A program made the position numbers and the translations under genes. Below the pieces are notes generated by a model, which was not told where the DNA came from, did no database searches, and saw nothing but the letters and a program-made list of their open reading frames with translations. Below are positions 17,822 to 26,435 of a stretch of 32,279 bases of DNA, in pieces (the stretch's first letter is position 1; every line of letters begins with the position of its first letter). The DNA is from Deltaproteobacteria bacterium. GTDB taxonomy: Bacteria; Desulfobacterota; Deferrimicrobia; Deferrimicrobiales; Deferrimicrobiaceae. The stretch lies in contig DAOUUI010000009.1 in assembly GCA_030668225.1 (NCBI GenBank), forward strand, positions 1 to 32,279. Reading direction: 5' to 3'.

Positions 17822-18724
17822 ATGCACAGGACGCCGCACATGCGCACCCAACGGATGGGAAGGATGCTGATCACCGGGGCAAACGGCCTGCTCGGGAAGG
17901 AGATCACTCGTTATTTTTCCAAGGGATATAAAGTACTGCCAACCGACCTGGCAGAGTGCGACGTGACCAGTGCGAAGGAATGCATGCGGGTCGTCGGTGG
18001 ATTTCGTCCCGAGGTGGTCGTCCATTGCGCTGCCTACACGGACGTGGACCGGGCGGAACGGGAGAAGGAGGCCGCCTTCACGCTGAACGCCGACGGGACA
18101 CGAAACATGGCCCTTGCGTGCCGGGAACATCGGTCCTTGCTCGTCACCTTCAGTACGGACTACGTGTTCGACGGCGCGTCGGAGCGTCCCTATGCGGAAG
18201 ATGACCCCGTAGATCCGTTGTCCGTGTACGGCAGGAGCAAACTCGCCGCCGAGGAAGCTGTCCGGGAGGTCGCACCGCATTTTCTTCTCCTCCGCACGCA
18301 GTGGCTGTTCGGAGCCCACGGAAGAAGTTTCATTTCCTCCATTCTCGAACGCGCTGAAAGGGGGGAAGAGTGTAAGGTCGTGTCCGACCAGAAGGGGGCC
18401 CCGACCTACACCCGGGACCTGGCCGACGCAGTGAGGCGGTTGCTGGATACCGGCGCACGGGGGATATTCCATTTCTCCAACGAGGGGGAAACGTCATTCT
18501 TCGAGTACGCGGCGTTCCTGCTTGCGCATACCGGATGGGGAGAAACTCCCGTCACGGCCATATCCACGTCGGACATCCCGCGAGATCTGTACCCTGCGCC
18601 CCGTCCCCTCCATGGCTTGCTCAGCAAGGAGAAATACCGAAAGGAAACGGGGGTTTCCCCGAGACGGTGGGAAGATGCCGTTCTCGATTATCTGCAGACC
18701 GGAATCGAAGGAGGCCATGCATGA
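17822..18724 (+). CDS. rfbD: RmlD-like SDR, probable dTDP-4-dehydrorhamnose reductase
   Basis: A 300-residue extended short-chain dehydrogenase/reductase. The NAD(P)-binding motif is TGANGLLG (18-25). FSTDYVFDG is the RmlD-type catalytic serine/threonine block, and the YxxxK pair is Tyr136/Lys140 (VYGRSK). RmlD reduces dTDP-4-dehydrorhamnose to dTDP-rhamnose for O-antigen or other glycans. None of rmlA, rmlB or rmlC is in the window, so the exact sugar substrate is inferred from family resemblance. ATG 17822 has AAGGAG at 17811-17816; internal ATGs at 17840, 17855 and 17863 would shorten the N-terminus. It begins 19 bp after lptD with no terminator between, so it may be read from the same transcript. 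Confidence 0.85.
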   Translation: MHRTPHMRTQRMGRMLITGANGLLGKEITRYFSKGYKVLPTDLAECDVTSAKECMRVVGGFRPEVVVHCAAYTDVDRAEREKEAAFTLNADGTRNMALACREHRSLLVTFSTDYVFDGASERPYAEDDPVDPLSVYGRSKLAAEEAVREVAPHFLLLRTQWLFGAHGRSFISSILERAERGEECKVVSDQKGAPTYTRDLADAVRRLLDTGARGIFHFSNEGETSFFEYAAFLLAHTGWGETPVTAISTSDIPRDLYPAPRPLHGLLSKEKYRKETGVSPRRWEDAVLDYLQTGIEGGHA

Positions 18725-18788
18725 TGGCAGGCCGTAAAGGGCAAGAGCCCCTTATCCCGTGTGCCGGATCCAGCGAAGGAGGAGACTT

Positions 18789-19727
18789 GTGAAAATACTT
18801 CTGACCGGGGGCGCCGGGTTCATCGGATCGAACATCGCCGATGCCTGCGTATTTGCCGGGCACGAGGTTCTCGTCATCGACGACCTTTCCTCCGGCAAGA
18901 AGGAGAATGTCCCTCCCCCCGCCCGGTTCGTCCTCTGCGACATCGGCTCGGATACTGCGGTGGAGGCGATCCGGACCTTTCGCCCCGAAGTCGTCAACCA
19001 TCACGCGGCCCAGATCAACGTGCGGGCATCCGTTGCGGACCCGATGTTCGACGCGCAGGCGAACATTCTCGGGACGATCCGGCTCCTGGAGGCTTGCAGA
19101 CAGAACGGAGTGCGAAAATTCATATTCGCATCCTCGGGCGGAGCCGGGTACGGGGAACAGGAATCCTTTCCCGCCGACGAGAGTCACCCCACAAGACCCT
19201 TGAGCCCATATGGCGCGGCGAAAATCGCAGCCGAGCTCTATATGAATTTCTACCGGGCCCAGTACGGACTGGACTACACCGCACTCCGGTACTCGAACGT
19301 GTACGGGCCGAGGCAGGACCCGCACGGCGAGGCGGGTGTCGTCGCCATCTTCTGTGAACGGTTTCTCAAGGGACAGGCGGCGGTCGTGAACGGCGACGGT
19401 GAGCAGACGCGGGACTATGTTTACGTGGAAGACGTCGTCCGGGCAAACATCGCGGCACTGGAGCGGGGGGGAGGACGGTCGATCAACATCGCCACCGGGA
19501 TCGAAACGAACGTGAACACGATATTCAGGGTCCTCCGCGATCTCGCGGGAAGCAGCCATGAGGAGATCCACGGGCCTCCCATGCCGGGAGAGCAGCGCAG
19601 ATCCTGTCTGGAAAACCTTCTGGCATTGGAGGAACTCGAGTGGTATCCTGAGACCTCATTGGAGGAAGGACTCTCCCGGACGTTTTCTTTCTTCCGAGAA
19701 AAGATCCGAATCTCAGGCAAGTGGTAA
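18789..19727 (+). CDS. NAD-dependent epimerase, GalE-like (probable UDP-glucose 4-epimerase)
   Basis: A 312-residue extended SDR. The nucleotide-binding motif is [10 protein letters not shown] (6-15). The active-site blocks are [11 protein letters not shown] and YGAAK, with catalytic Tyr141 and Lys145. The substrate-side block [19 protein letters not shown] is typical of UDP-glucose 4-epimerase-like proteins. It most likely interconverts the C4 hydroxyl of a UDP-sugar for surface polysaccharide; close relatives act on other UDP-hexoses or uronates. The start is GTG 18789 with AAGGAGGAG at 18776-18784. It lies 64 bp after the RmlD-like gene and 2 bp before lepA. Confidence 0.85.
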   Translation: MKILLTGGAGFIGSNIADACVFAGHEVLVIDDLSSGKKENVPPPARFVLCDIGSDTAVEAIRTFRPEVVNHHAAQINVRASVADPMFDAQANILGTIRLLEACRQNGVRKFIFASSGGAGYGEQESFPADESHPTRPLSPYGAAKIAAELYMNFYRAQYGLDYTALRYSNVYGPRQDPHGEAGVVAIFCERFLKGQAAVVNGDGEQTRDYVYVEDVVRANIAALERGGGRSINIATGIETNVNTIFRVLRDLAGSSHEEIHGPPMPGEQRRSCLENLLALEELEWYPETSLEEGLSRTFSFFREKIRISGKW

Positions 19728-19729
19728 GG

Positions 19730-21528
19730 ATGCGCACAGAACACATCCGCAATTTTTCCATCATCGCCCATATCGACCACGGGAAATCCACTCTCGCCGA
19801 CAGGCTGATGGAGGTAACGGGAACTCTCACAAGCAGGGAGAGAGTGGACCAGTTTCTCGACAAGATGGATATCGAGCGGGAGCGGGGGATCACCATCAAG
19901 GCGCAGACCGTCCGTATGAACTATCGGGCGAAGGACGGCAGGGATTACGTGTTCAACCTGATCGACACCCCCGGTCACGTCGATTTCTCCTATGAGGTGT
20001 CCCGGAGTATAAGCGCATGCGAGGGAGCCATCCTGGTCGTCGACGTCTCCCAGGGGGTGGAGGCACAGACCCTCGCCAACGTGTACATGGCGCTGGACCA
20101 GGACCTGGAGATCATCACGGTGCTGAACAAGATCGACCTTCCAAACGCCGAGCCCGAGCGTGTCCGGCAGGAGATCGAGGATGTGATCGGTCTTGACACC
20201 ATGGATATCGTCTCGGTCAGCGCAAAGCTGGGTACGGGTGTGGAGGACCTCCTCGAGGCCGTGGTGCAACGCATTCCGCCCCCTTCCGGAGACGAGAATG
20301 CTCCCGCGAAGGGGCTGATCATCGATTCCTGGTTCGACAACTACCAGGGGGTGATCGTTCTGGCCCGGATGTTCGAGGGCCGGATTTCTCCCGGGCAGAA
20401 GATCGCCTTCATGTCCACGGGAAGGACGTTTGAAATCCAGGAAGTCGGCGTATTCTCCCCGCACCCGAAAAAGGTGGACTCCCTTGGACCCGGTGAGGTG
20501 GGGTTCGTGATCGCCAACATCAAGAACGTCATGGAAACCAAGGTGGGCGACACGATCACCGACGCAAAGAGTCCCGCTGCGATACCCCTGCCCGGTTTCA
20601 AGGTGATTCGCCCGATGGTGTTCGCAGGGTTCTATCCCGTCGTCTCGGACCATTACGCCCAACTGCGCAGCGCAATCGAAAAACTTCGTCTGAACGACTC
20701 CTCGTTCACCGCCGAGCCGGAAACCTCCGTGGCTCTCTGGTTCGGATTCCGTTGCGGCTTCCTTGGCCTTCTCCACCTGGAAATCATCCAGGAACGCCTG
20801 GAGCGGGAGTACGGTGTGGAACTCATCACGACCGCACCGACCGTCGGGTACCGGGCCATCCTGCGGGACGGAAGCATGGTGGAAGTAGACAGCCCGGCGA
20901 GGCTTCCCGAGCCCATCGAGCTCGACAAGATCGAGGAGCCCGTGATCCTCGCCACCATCCACCTGCCGTCGGAGCACCTGGGAGGCGTCATCAAGCTTTG
21001 TGAGGAGCGGCGGGGGATCCAGCGGCAGATGAAGTTTCTTTCGTCGAACCGGGTCATTCTCGAGTACGAGTTGCCTCTGAACGAGATCGTCCTCGACTTT
21101 TACGACAAGTTGAAGACCGCTTCGCGCGGCTACGCCTCCATGGATTACGAATTGCTCGAGTTTCGCCCAGCCAACCTTGTGAAGCTCGACATCCTGATCA
21201 ACGGGGAGAAGGTCGATGCCCTTTCGCTCATCATTCACCGCGACCACTCATATTACAAAGGTCGTGACGTGGCCGAGCGCTTGCGGAAACTCATTCCCCG
21301 GCAGCTTTTCGAGGTGGTGATCCAGGCCGCCATCGGCTCGAAGGTGATTGCCCGGGAGACGGTGAGGGCAATCACCAAGAACGTCATCGCGAAGTGCTAC
21401 GGGGGGGATATCACCCGGAAAAGGAAGCTGCTGGAAAGACAGAAAGAGGGAAAGAAGAGGATGAAGCAGGTGGGAACCATCGAGATCCCCCAGGAGGCCT
21501 TCCTCTCCATCCTGAAGGTGAAGGAGTG

Positions 21529-21529
<1 letters not shown>
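19730..21529 (+). CDS. lepA: Elongation factor 4 (LepA), ribosomal back-translocase GTPase
   Basis: A 599-residue translational GTPase, exactly the usual length. The P-loop is AHIDHGKST (13-21), with the switch II block DTPGHVDF and the guanine-specificity NKIDL. The C-terminal domain specific to LepA follows, with [13 protein letters not shown] and the end [19 protein letters not shown]. LepA binds ribosomes and influences translocation and initiation, notably under ionic or cold stress. ATG 19730 is preferred to GTG 19721 because it matches the normal family start just before IRNFSIIAH. The stop overlaps the lepB start (TGATG). lepA-lepB pairing is a common bacterial arrangement. Confidence 0.97.
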
Positions 21530-22266
<737 letters not shown>

Positions 22267-22283
22267 GAATGTCTCCATTGGTG

Positions 22284-22312
22284 TTGACGAAACGCCTGGG
22301 CGGAGGTATGAT
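22284..22312 (+). promoter_or_regulatory. Sigma-70 promoter of the pyr operon
   Basis: TTGACG at 22284-22289, an exact 17 bp spacer, and TATGAT at 22307-22312; each hexamer matches the consensus at five of six positions. The expected start of transcription, near 22319, places the PyrR-binding hairpin at the very 5' end of the RNA, the usual arrangement for PyrR attenuators. Confidence 0.75.
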
Positions 22313-22320
22313 CGCAATAA

Positions 22321-22353
22321 CCTTTTAAGCTAATCCCGTGAGGTTAGCAAAGG
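22321..22353 (+). promoter_or_regulatory. PyrR-binding RNA hairpin (anti-antiterminator)
   Basis: The block AATCCCGTGAGGTT (22332-22345) matches the published PyrR-binding consensus ARUCCNGNGAGGYU at every position. It folds as expected: lower stem CCTTT/AAAGG (22321-22325 with 22349-22353), a 5' side bulge TAA, upper stem GCTAA/TTAGC (22329-22333 with 22344-22348) and a ten-base loop. In Bacillus, UMP- or UTP-bound PyrR stabilises this hairpin and so favours termination. Here it would tie up the first bases of the antiterminator. Confidence 0.85.
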
Positions 22354-22388
22354 ATGGTAAATCGTGACAGCATCGGCAGACACCACCT
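22351..22388 (+). promoter_or_regulatory. Possible antiterminator of the pyr leader
   Basis: AGGATGGT (22351-22358) can pair with ACCACCT (22382-22388) over seven base pairs with one bulged A. This fold uses AGG of the PyrR hairpin and the 5' edge of the terminator stem, so it excludes both. That is the three-way switch expected of PyrR attenuation. The pairing was found by eye only. Confidence 0.5.
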
Positions 22389-22416
22389 CTCCGTTTGATC
22401 GGGGGGGTTTTTTTTT
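22385..22416 (+). terminator. Attenuator terminator in the pyr leader
   Basis: The arms ACCTCTCCG (22385-22393) and CGGGGGGGT (22400-22408) give nine pairs including two G-U, around the loop TTTGAT. A run of nine T spans 22408-22416. It lies 50 bp before the pyrR start and so works inside the leader, and it could also stop read-through from lepB. Confidence 0.8.
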
Positions 22417-22465
22417 ACCCCTCCCTGTTAACCCGCTGCGATCCTTTTAGAAGAGGGCAAAAGAG

Positions 22466-23026
22466 ATGAAAAAAAGCGGAAAGAAGCTGATCCTGGACGC
22501 CAAGGGAGTGGACCGGGTGCTCTCGCGTCTGACCCACGAGATTATCGAAAAGAACAAGGGGGCAGAGGAGATCGCCCTCGTCGGGATCTGCTCCGGGGGA
22601 GTGCCCCTGTCCCGGGTTATCCAGGGCAAGATCCAGTCGATCGAAGGGCTCGACGTGCCGGCCGGCTACGTGGACATCACCCTCTATCGGGACGACCTCT
22701 CGCGGGCGGGATACCAGCCCAGGCTGAAAAGGACGGAGATCCCCTTCTCGATAGACGAAAAGAGAGTCGTCCTCGTGGACGATGTTCTCTTCACGGGAAG
22801 GACGATACGGGCAGCGATGGACGCCCTGATCGATTTCGGGCGCCCCAAGAATATCCAGCTCGCCGTCCTGATCGACCGGGGGCACCGCGAGTTGCCCATC
22901 CGGGCCGACTACGTGGGAAGGAACGTCCCCACCGCGCGCAACGAAACCGTCGAGGTCATCGTGGAGGGGGAACCGGAAGAGTGGAAAGTGATGCTTCGGG
23001 AGAGCGCCCCCGGGAAAGGGGAGTAA
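22466..23026 (+). CDS. pyrR: PyrR, pyr attenuation regulator and uracil phosphoribosyltransferase homologue
   Basis: A 186-residue type I phosphoribosyltransferase-fold protein. The PRPP loop is VVLVDDVLFTGRT (101-113). GICSGGVPLSR and YVDITLYRDDL are characteristic of PyrR, separating it from the Upp type of uracil phosphoribosyltransferase. PyrR binds UMP or UTP and then a hairpin in pyr mRNA leaders; some members also convert uracil and PRPP to UMP. A matching RNA hairpin lies 113 bp upstream of its own start, so it very likely regulates its own operon. ATG 22466 has GAGGG at 22453-22457. pyrB starts 5 bp after its stop. Confidence 0.95.
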   Translation: MKKSGKKLILDAKGVDRVLSRLTHEIIEKNKGAEEIALVGICSGGVPLSRVIQGKIQSIEGLDVPAGYVDITLYRDDLSRAGYQPRLKRTEIPFSIDEKRVVLVDDVLFTGRTIRAAMDALIDFGRPKNIQLAVLIDRGHRELPIRADYVGRNVPTARNETVEVIVEGEPEEWKVMLRESAPGKGE

Positions 23027-23031
23027 GGCCC

Positions 23032-23964
23032 ATGGAATGGAGGCGCAGGCACGTACTCGGGCTGGCGGATTTCAGCACGGAGGAAATCGAGTTCGTCATC
23101 GACACCGCCCGGTCAATGGAGGATGTGCTGACAAGAGATATCAAGAAGGTGCCCGCACTCCGGGGAAAGACGGTCGTCAACCTCTTCTTCGAACCGAGCA
23201 CACGGACCCGGACTTCCTTCGAAATCGCGGGGAAGCGCCTTTCGGCGGATATGGTGAATTTCAGCTCCACGGTCTCGAGCATCTCCAAGGGGGAGTCCCT
23301 CCTGGACACGGCAAGGAATATCGACGCGATGAAGCCGGGGATCATCGTCATGCGTCATCCGGCTTCCGGAGCAGCCCATTTCCTTTCCCGTTACGTCTCA
23401 TGCTCGGTCATAAACGCGGGGGACGGGTCTAACGAGCACCCGACACAGGGGCTACTCGACCTGTACGCAATACTTAAAGTAAAAAACAAGATTAAAGGCA
23501 TCAAGATAGCTATTATAGGGGATATATTACACAGCAGAGTAGTGCGTTCCAACCTGCATTCCCTGGGACGGATGGGGGCGGACCTGTGGCTTTGCGGTCC
23601 GGCCACCCTCTTGCCAAGAGAGATGGCAAGATCCGGAGCAAAGTTGACGAACGATATCCGTGAGGCGGTTCGGGACGCGGATGTGGTGATGATGCTCAGG
23701 ATTCAGTTGGAAAGACAGCATACCGCCTATTTCCCCTCTCTTCGGGAATATTCCCGCAAATACGGGTTGAACAGCGAGGTCTTCTCCCTGGCCAGGAAAG
23801 ACGCCGTGATCATGCATCCGGGCCCGATCAACCGGGGGGTGGAATTGTCCGATGAACTGGCCGACAGTGCGCATTCGATCATTCTGAATCAGGTGGAGTC
23901 GGGTGTCGCCATCCGCATGGCGCTCCTGTACCTTCTCGCGGGAGGACACCATGCTGCTCATTAA
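23032..23964 (+). CDS. pyrB: Aspartate carbamoyltransferase, catalytic subunit
   Basis: A 310-residue enzyme that joins carbamoyl phosphate and aspartate to carbamoyl aspartate. The carbamoyl-phosphate site is FFEPSTRTRTSFE (STRTRTSFE at 56-64). Other blocks are SISKGESLLDT, MRHPASGA, HPTQGLLDL, IIGDILHSRV and MHPGPINRGVE. No pyrI regulatory subunit is present, consistent with control by PyrR. ATG 23032 has GGGAG at 23019-23023. Bases 23461-23540 are strikingly AT-rich for this gene (26 of 80 are G or C) and include the heptamer A AAA AAC in frame. It overlaps pyrC by 14 bp. Confidence 0.96.
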   Translation: MEWRRRHVLGLADFSTEEIEFVIDTARSMEDVLTRDIKKVPALRGKTVVNLFFEPSTRTRTSFEIAGKRLSADMVNFSSTVSSISKGESLLDTARNIDAMKPGIIVMRHPASGAAHFLSRYVSCSVINAGDGSNEHPTQGLLDLYAILKVKNKIKGIKIAIIGDILHSRVVRSNLHSLGRMGADLWLCGPATLLPREMARSGAKLTNDIREAVRDADVVMMLRIQLERQHTAYFPSLREYSRKYGLNSEVFSLARKDAVIMHPGPINRGVELSDELADSAHSIILNQVESGVAIRMALLYLLAGGHHAAH

Positions 23965-25252
23965 GCAAGGGCGCGTGATCGATCCCGAATCAGGAAGGGA
24001 CGAAACGGGGAATATCGTGATTTCGGCCGGGAAGATAACGGATTATCTTCCCGGCGAGGCTCCGAAAAACTTCGACGGAACGGTGATCGACGCGGCAGGG
24101 CACTGGGTCCTCCCGGGCCTGATCGACATGCATGTCCACCTGCGCGACCCCGGTTTCGAGTGGAAAGAGGACATACGGTCGGGAACGGTTGCCGCCGCCG
24201 CCGGGGGATTTTCCTCCGTTGCATGCATGGCGAACACCAGCCCGGTAAACGATCACGCGGAAGTGACGCGGTACATCCGGGAGAAAGCCGCCTCCCAGGG
24301 GGCTGCGAACGTATTCCCCGTGGCAGCGGTTACGCGCGGGATGGAAGGCAAGGAAATGACCGACTTCGCCGAACTTTTCGAGGCCGGGGCGGTCGCATTC
24401 TCCGACGACGGGAAACCGGTACGGAACGCGTTGATGTTACGGCGTGCGCTCGAATACGCAAGGGCTTTCGATTTCCTGATCATGGAACACGCGGAAGACC
24501 ATGACCTGTCCGAAGGGGGAGCGGCAAACGAGGGGTGGGCGGCCCTTAGGCTCGGGATCCCCGGCATCCCTTCCGCCTCCGAGGAGGTCGCCATCGCACG
24601 GGACATTCTCCTTGCGCGGCTTACGGGCGGGCGCATCCACATCCAGCACATCAGTACCAAGATGGGGGTCGATCTTCTCCGGATGGCAAAAAAGGCGGGA
24701 CTTCGCGTAACCGGCGAAACCGCACCGCATTACTTCACGCTCACCGACGCCGCGATCGAGGGGTACAACACGAACGCCAAGATGAGCCCTCCTCTCCGGG
24801 GAGAAGAGGACAGGATGGCGATCCTCGAAGGGATCGTGGACGGGACGATCGACGCCATCGCGAGCGATCATGCCCCGCACGACGATTTAACGAAGCGGTG
24901 CGAATTCACAGCCGCGTCCAACGGGATCATCGGCCTGGAGACCGCGCTTCCCCTGTCGATGTCGCTCCTCGCGGGAGGAAAAGTCACTCCGGCGCGTCTC
25001 GTGGAACTCCTGAGCGTAAGCCCCGCCCGCATCCTCGGACTCAAAGGGAAAGGATCCCTCCGGAAGGGGTCCGACGGCGACGTCACGATCGTGAATCCGG
25101 AAGACGAGTGGGAATTCCAGGAGTCTGACGTCCGTTCGAAATCACGCAACAGCCCGTTCTTCGGGTGGAAGATGAAGGGGCGGGCCTTTGCCGTCCTCTG
25201 CGGTGGACGTGTCACGCATTCCCTCCTGAGAGATGTCGCCGCGGATGTATGA
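23951..25252 (+). CDS. pyrC: Dihydroorotase, class I
   Basis: A 433-residue amidohydrolase that cyclises carbamoyl aspartate to dihydroorotate. The expected zinc ligands are all visible: His61 and His63 ([10 protein letters not shown]), Asp153 (FSDDGKPV), His180 (MEHAED), His233 (IQHIST) and Asp306 (ASDHAPH). Their spacing agrees with the Aquifex-type enzyme, which is active as a complex with PyrB, and the two genes here overlap. ATG 23951 has GGAGG at 23941-23945, 5 bases away, inside the pyrB end. Because all ligands are kept, it should be catalytic rather than an inactive PyrC-like partner. The 3' end overlaps carA by 8 bp. Confidence 0.95.
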   Translation: MLLIKQGRVIDPESGRDETGNIVISAGKITDYLPGEAPKNFDGTVIDAAGHWVLPGLIDMHVHLRDPGFEWKEDIRSGTVAAAAGGFSSVACMANTSPVNDHAEVTRYIREKAASQGAANVFPVAAVTRGMEGKEMTDFAELFEAGAVAFSDDGKPVRNALMLRRALEYARAFDFLIMEHAEDHDLSEGGAANEGWAALRLGIPGIPSASEEVAIARDILLARLTGGRIHIQHISTKMGVDLLRMAKKAGLRVTGETAPHYFTLTDAAIEGYNTNAKMSPPLRGEEDRMAILEGIVDGTIDAIASDHAPHDDLTKRCEFTAASNGIIGLETALPLSMSLLAGGKVTPARLVELLSVSPARILGLKGKGSLRKGSDGDVTIVNPEDEWEFQESDVRSKSRNSPFFGWKMKGRAFAVLCGGRVTHSLLRDVAADV

Positions 25253-26393
25253 ACGGAAAGCGTTCCTTGCCCTTGCCGACGGCACCGTATACCACGGAAC
25301 CGCTTTCGGGCACATCGGCGAAAGCGGCGGGGAAGTCGTCTTCAATACCGGGATGACCGGATACCAGGAGGTGCTCACGGACCCTTCCTACAAGGGGCAG
25401 ATGGTGACGATGACCTGCCCCGAGATCGGAAACACCGGGATCAATCCGGACGACGTGGAGTCCTCCCGCCCCTGGGTGGAGGGGTTCATCGTACGGGAAG
25501 CGTGGCGGCTTCCCTCGAACTGGCGCCACGTGGAGTCCCTGGACGGGTACCTTCGCAGGTACCACATATGCGGGATTTCAGGAATCGACACCCGGGCCCT
25601 GACGAGACGTCTCCGCGACGGAGGCTCGCAGGCGGGAATCATCTCCTCCGTGGATTTCGAAGAAAAGCGGCTCGTGGAAAAGGCGAAGGGGCTCCCGCCG
25701 ATCGTCGGTCGCGACCTCGTCCGGGAAGTTACGTCGAACCGGGAAACCCGCTGGGAGTCGGGCGACTGGGACCTCGTGAAAGGGTACCTGCCCGCAGCAG
25801 AGTACCGCTCCCGGTTCGGCAGAGTCCCGAAGGTGATCGCCGTCGACTACGGGATCAAGCAGAACATCCTTCGAATGCTCGTCTCCCACGGCATGGAGGT
25901 GACGCTGGTCCCTTCGGAGACGTCCGCCTCCGCGATCCTGGCGCGCAGGCCCGACGGCGTCTTCCTCTCCAACGGCCCCGGAGATCCCGAAGGCGTTCCG
26001 TACGCCATCGACAACGTCCGGGAGCTGCTGGGGAAGGTGCCGATATTCGGAATATGCCTCGGTCACCAGATCATGGGGCTGGCTCTCGGGGGGAAGACGT
26101 TCAAGCTTTTGTTCGGACACCACGGGTTAAACCAGCCGGTGAAGGACCTTGCCACCGGCAGGGTCGAGATCACGAGTCAGAACCATAATTTCTCGGTGGA
26201 CGCCCCGTCCCTCGGGGATCTGGCCCGGATCACACACGTCAATCTGAACGACAGGACGGTGGAAGGTTTGAGCGTTCCGTCGCTGCGCTGCTTCTCGGTG
26301 CAGTACCATCCGGAGGCCTCCCCGGGCCCCCACGACTCCCGCTACCTGTTCTCGCGATTCTACCGGGTTCTCATCGGGGAAGAGGAACTGTAG
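25245..26393 (+). CDS. carA: Carbamoyl phosphate synthetase, small (glutaminase) subunit
   Basis: A 382-residue subunit that hydrolyses glutamine and passes ammonia to CarB. The N-terminal domain has the family block [14 protein letters not shown] and LTDPSYKGQ. The class I amidotransferase domain has Cys271 (FGICLGHQ) and His355/Glu357 ([12 protein letters not shown]), two positions from the E. coli numbering. ATG 25245 gives the same length as E. coli CarA; ATG 25233, four codons earlier, is equally possible, and neither has a strong ribosome binding site, so translation may depend on coupling with pyrC. carB follows after 42 bp. The product feeds both pyrimidine and arginine synthesis. Confidence 0.95.
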   Translation: MYERKAFLALADGTVYHGTAFGHIGESGGEVVFNTGMTGYQEVLTDPSYKGQMVTMTCPEIGNTGINPDDVESSRPWVEGFIVREAWRLPSNWRHVESLDGYLRRYHICGISGIDTRALTRRLRDGGSQAGIISSVDFEEKRLVEKAKGLPPIVGRDLVREVTSNRETRWESGDWDLVKGYLPAAEYRSRFGRVPKVIAVDYGIKQNILRMLVSHGMEVTLVPSETSASAILARRPDGVFLSNGPGDPEGVPYAIDNVRELLGKVPIFGICLGHQIMGLALGGKTFKLLFGHHGLNQPVKDLATGRVEITSQNHNFSVDAPSLGDLARITHVNLNDRTVEGLSVPSLRCFSVQYHPEASPGPHDSRYLFSRFYRVLIGEEEL

Positions 26394-26435
26394 ATGACGA
26401 TCGCGGGATTGCACACGTTCCTCTAAGGAGATCTA

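Noticed and set aside
18739-18750. GGGC-AAGA-GCCC hairpin between the RmlD-like and GalE-like genes as a terminator
   Set aside because: Four-pair stem with no T-run; the genes are probably still co-transcribed.
23481-23487. Slippery heptamer A AAA AAC in frame in pyrB, a possible programmed -1 frameshift
   Set aside because: The -1 frame meets a stop within three codons, which would only truncate an essential enzyme. No stimulating structure or internal ribosome binding sequence was seen, and the local AT-richness explains the A-run.
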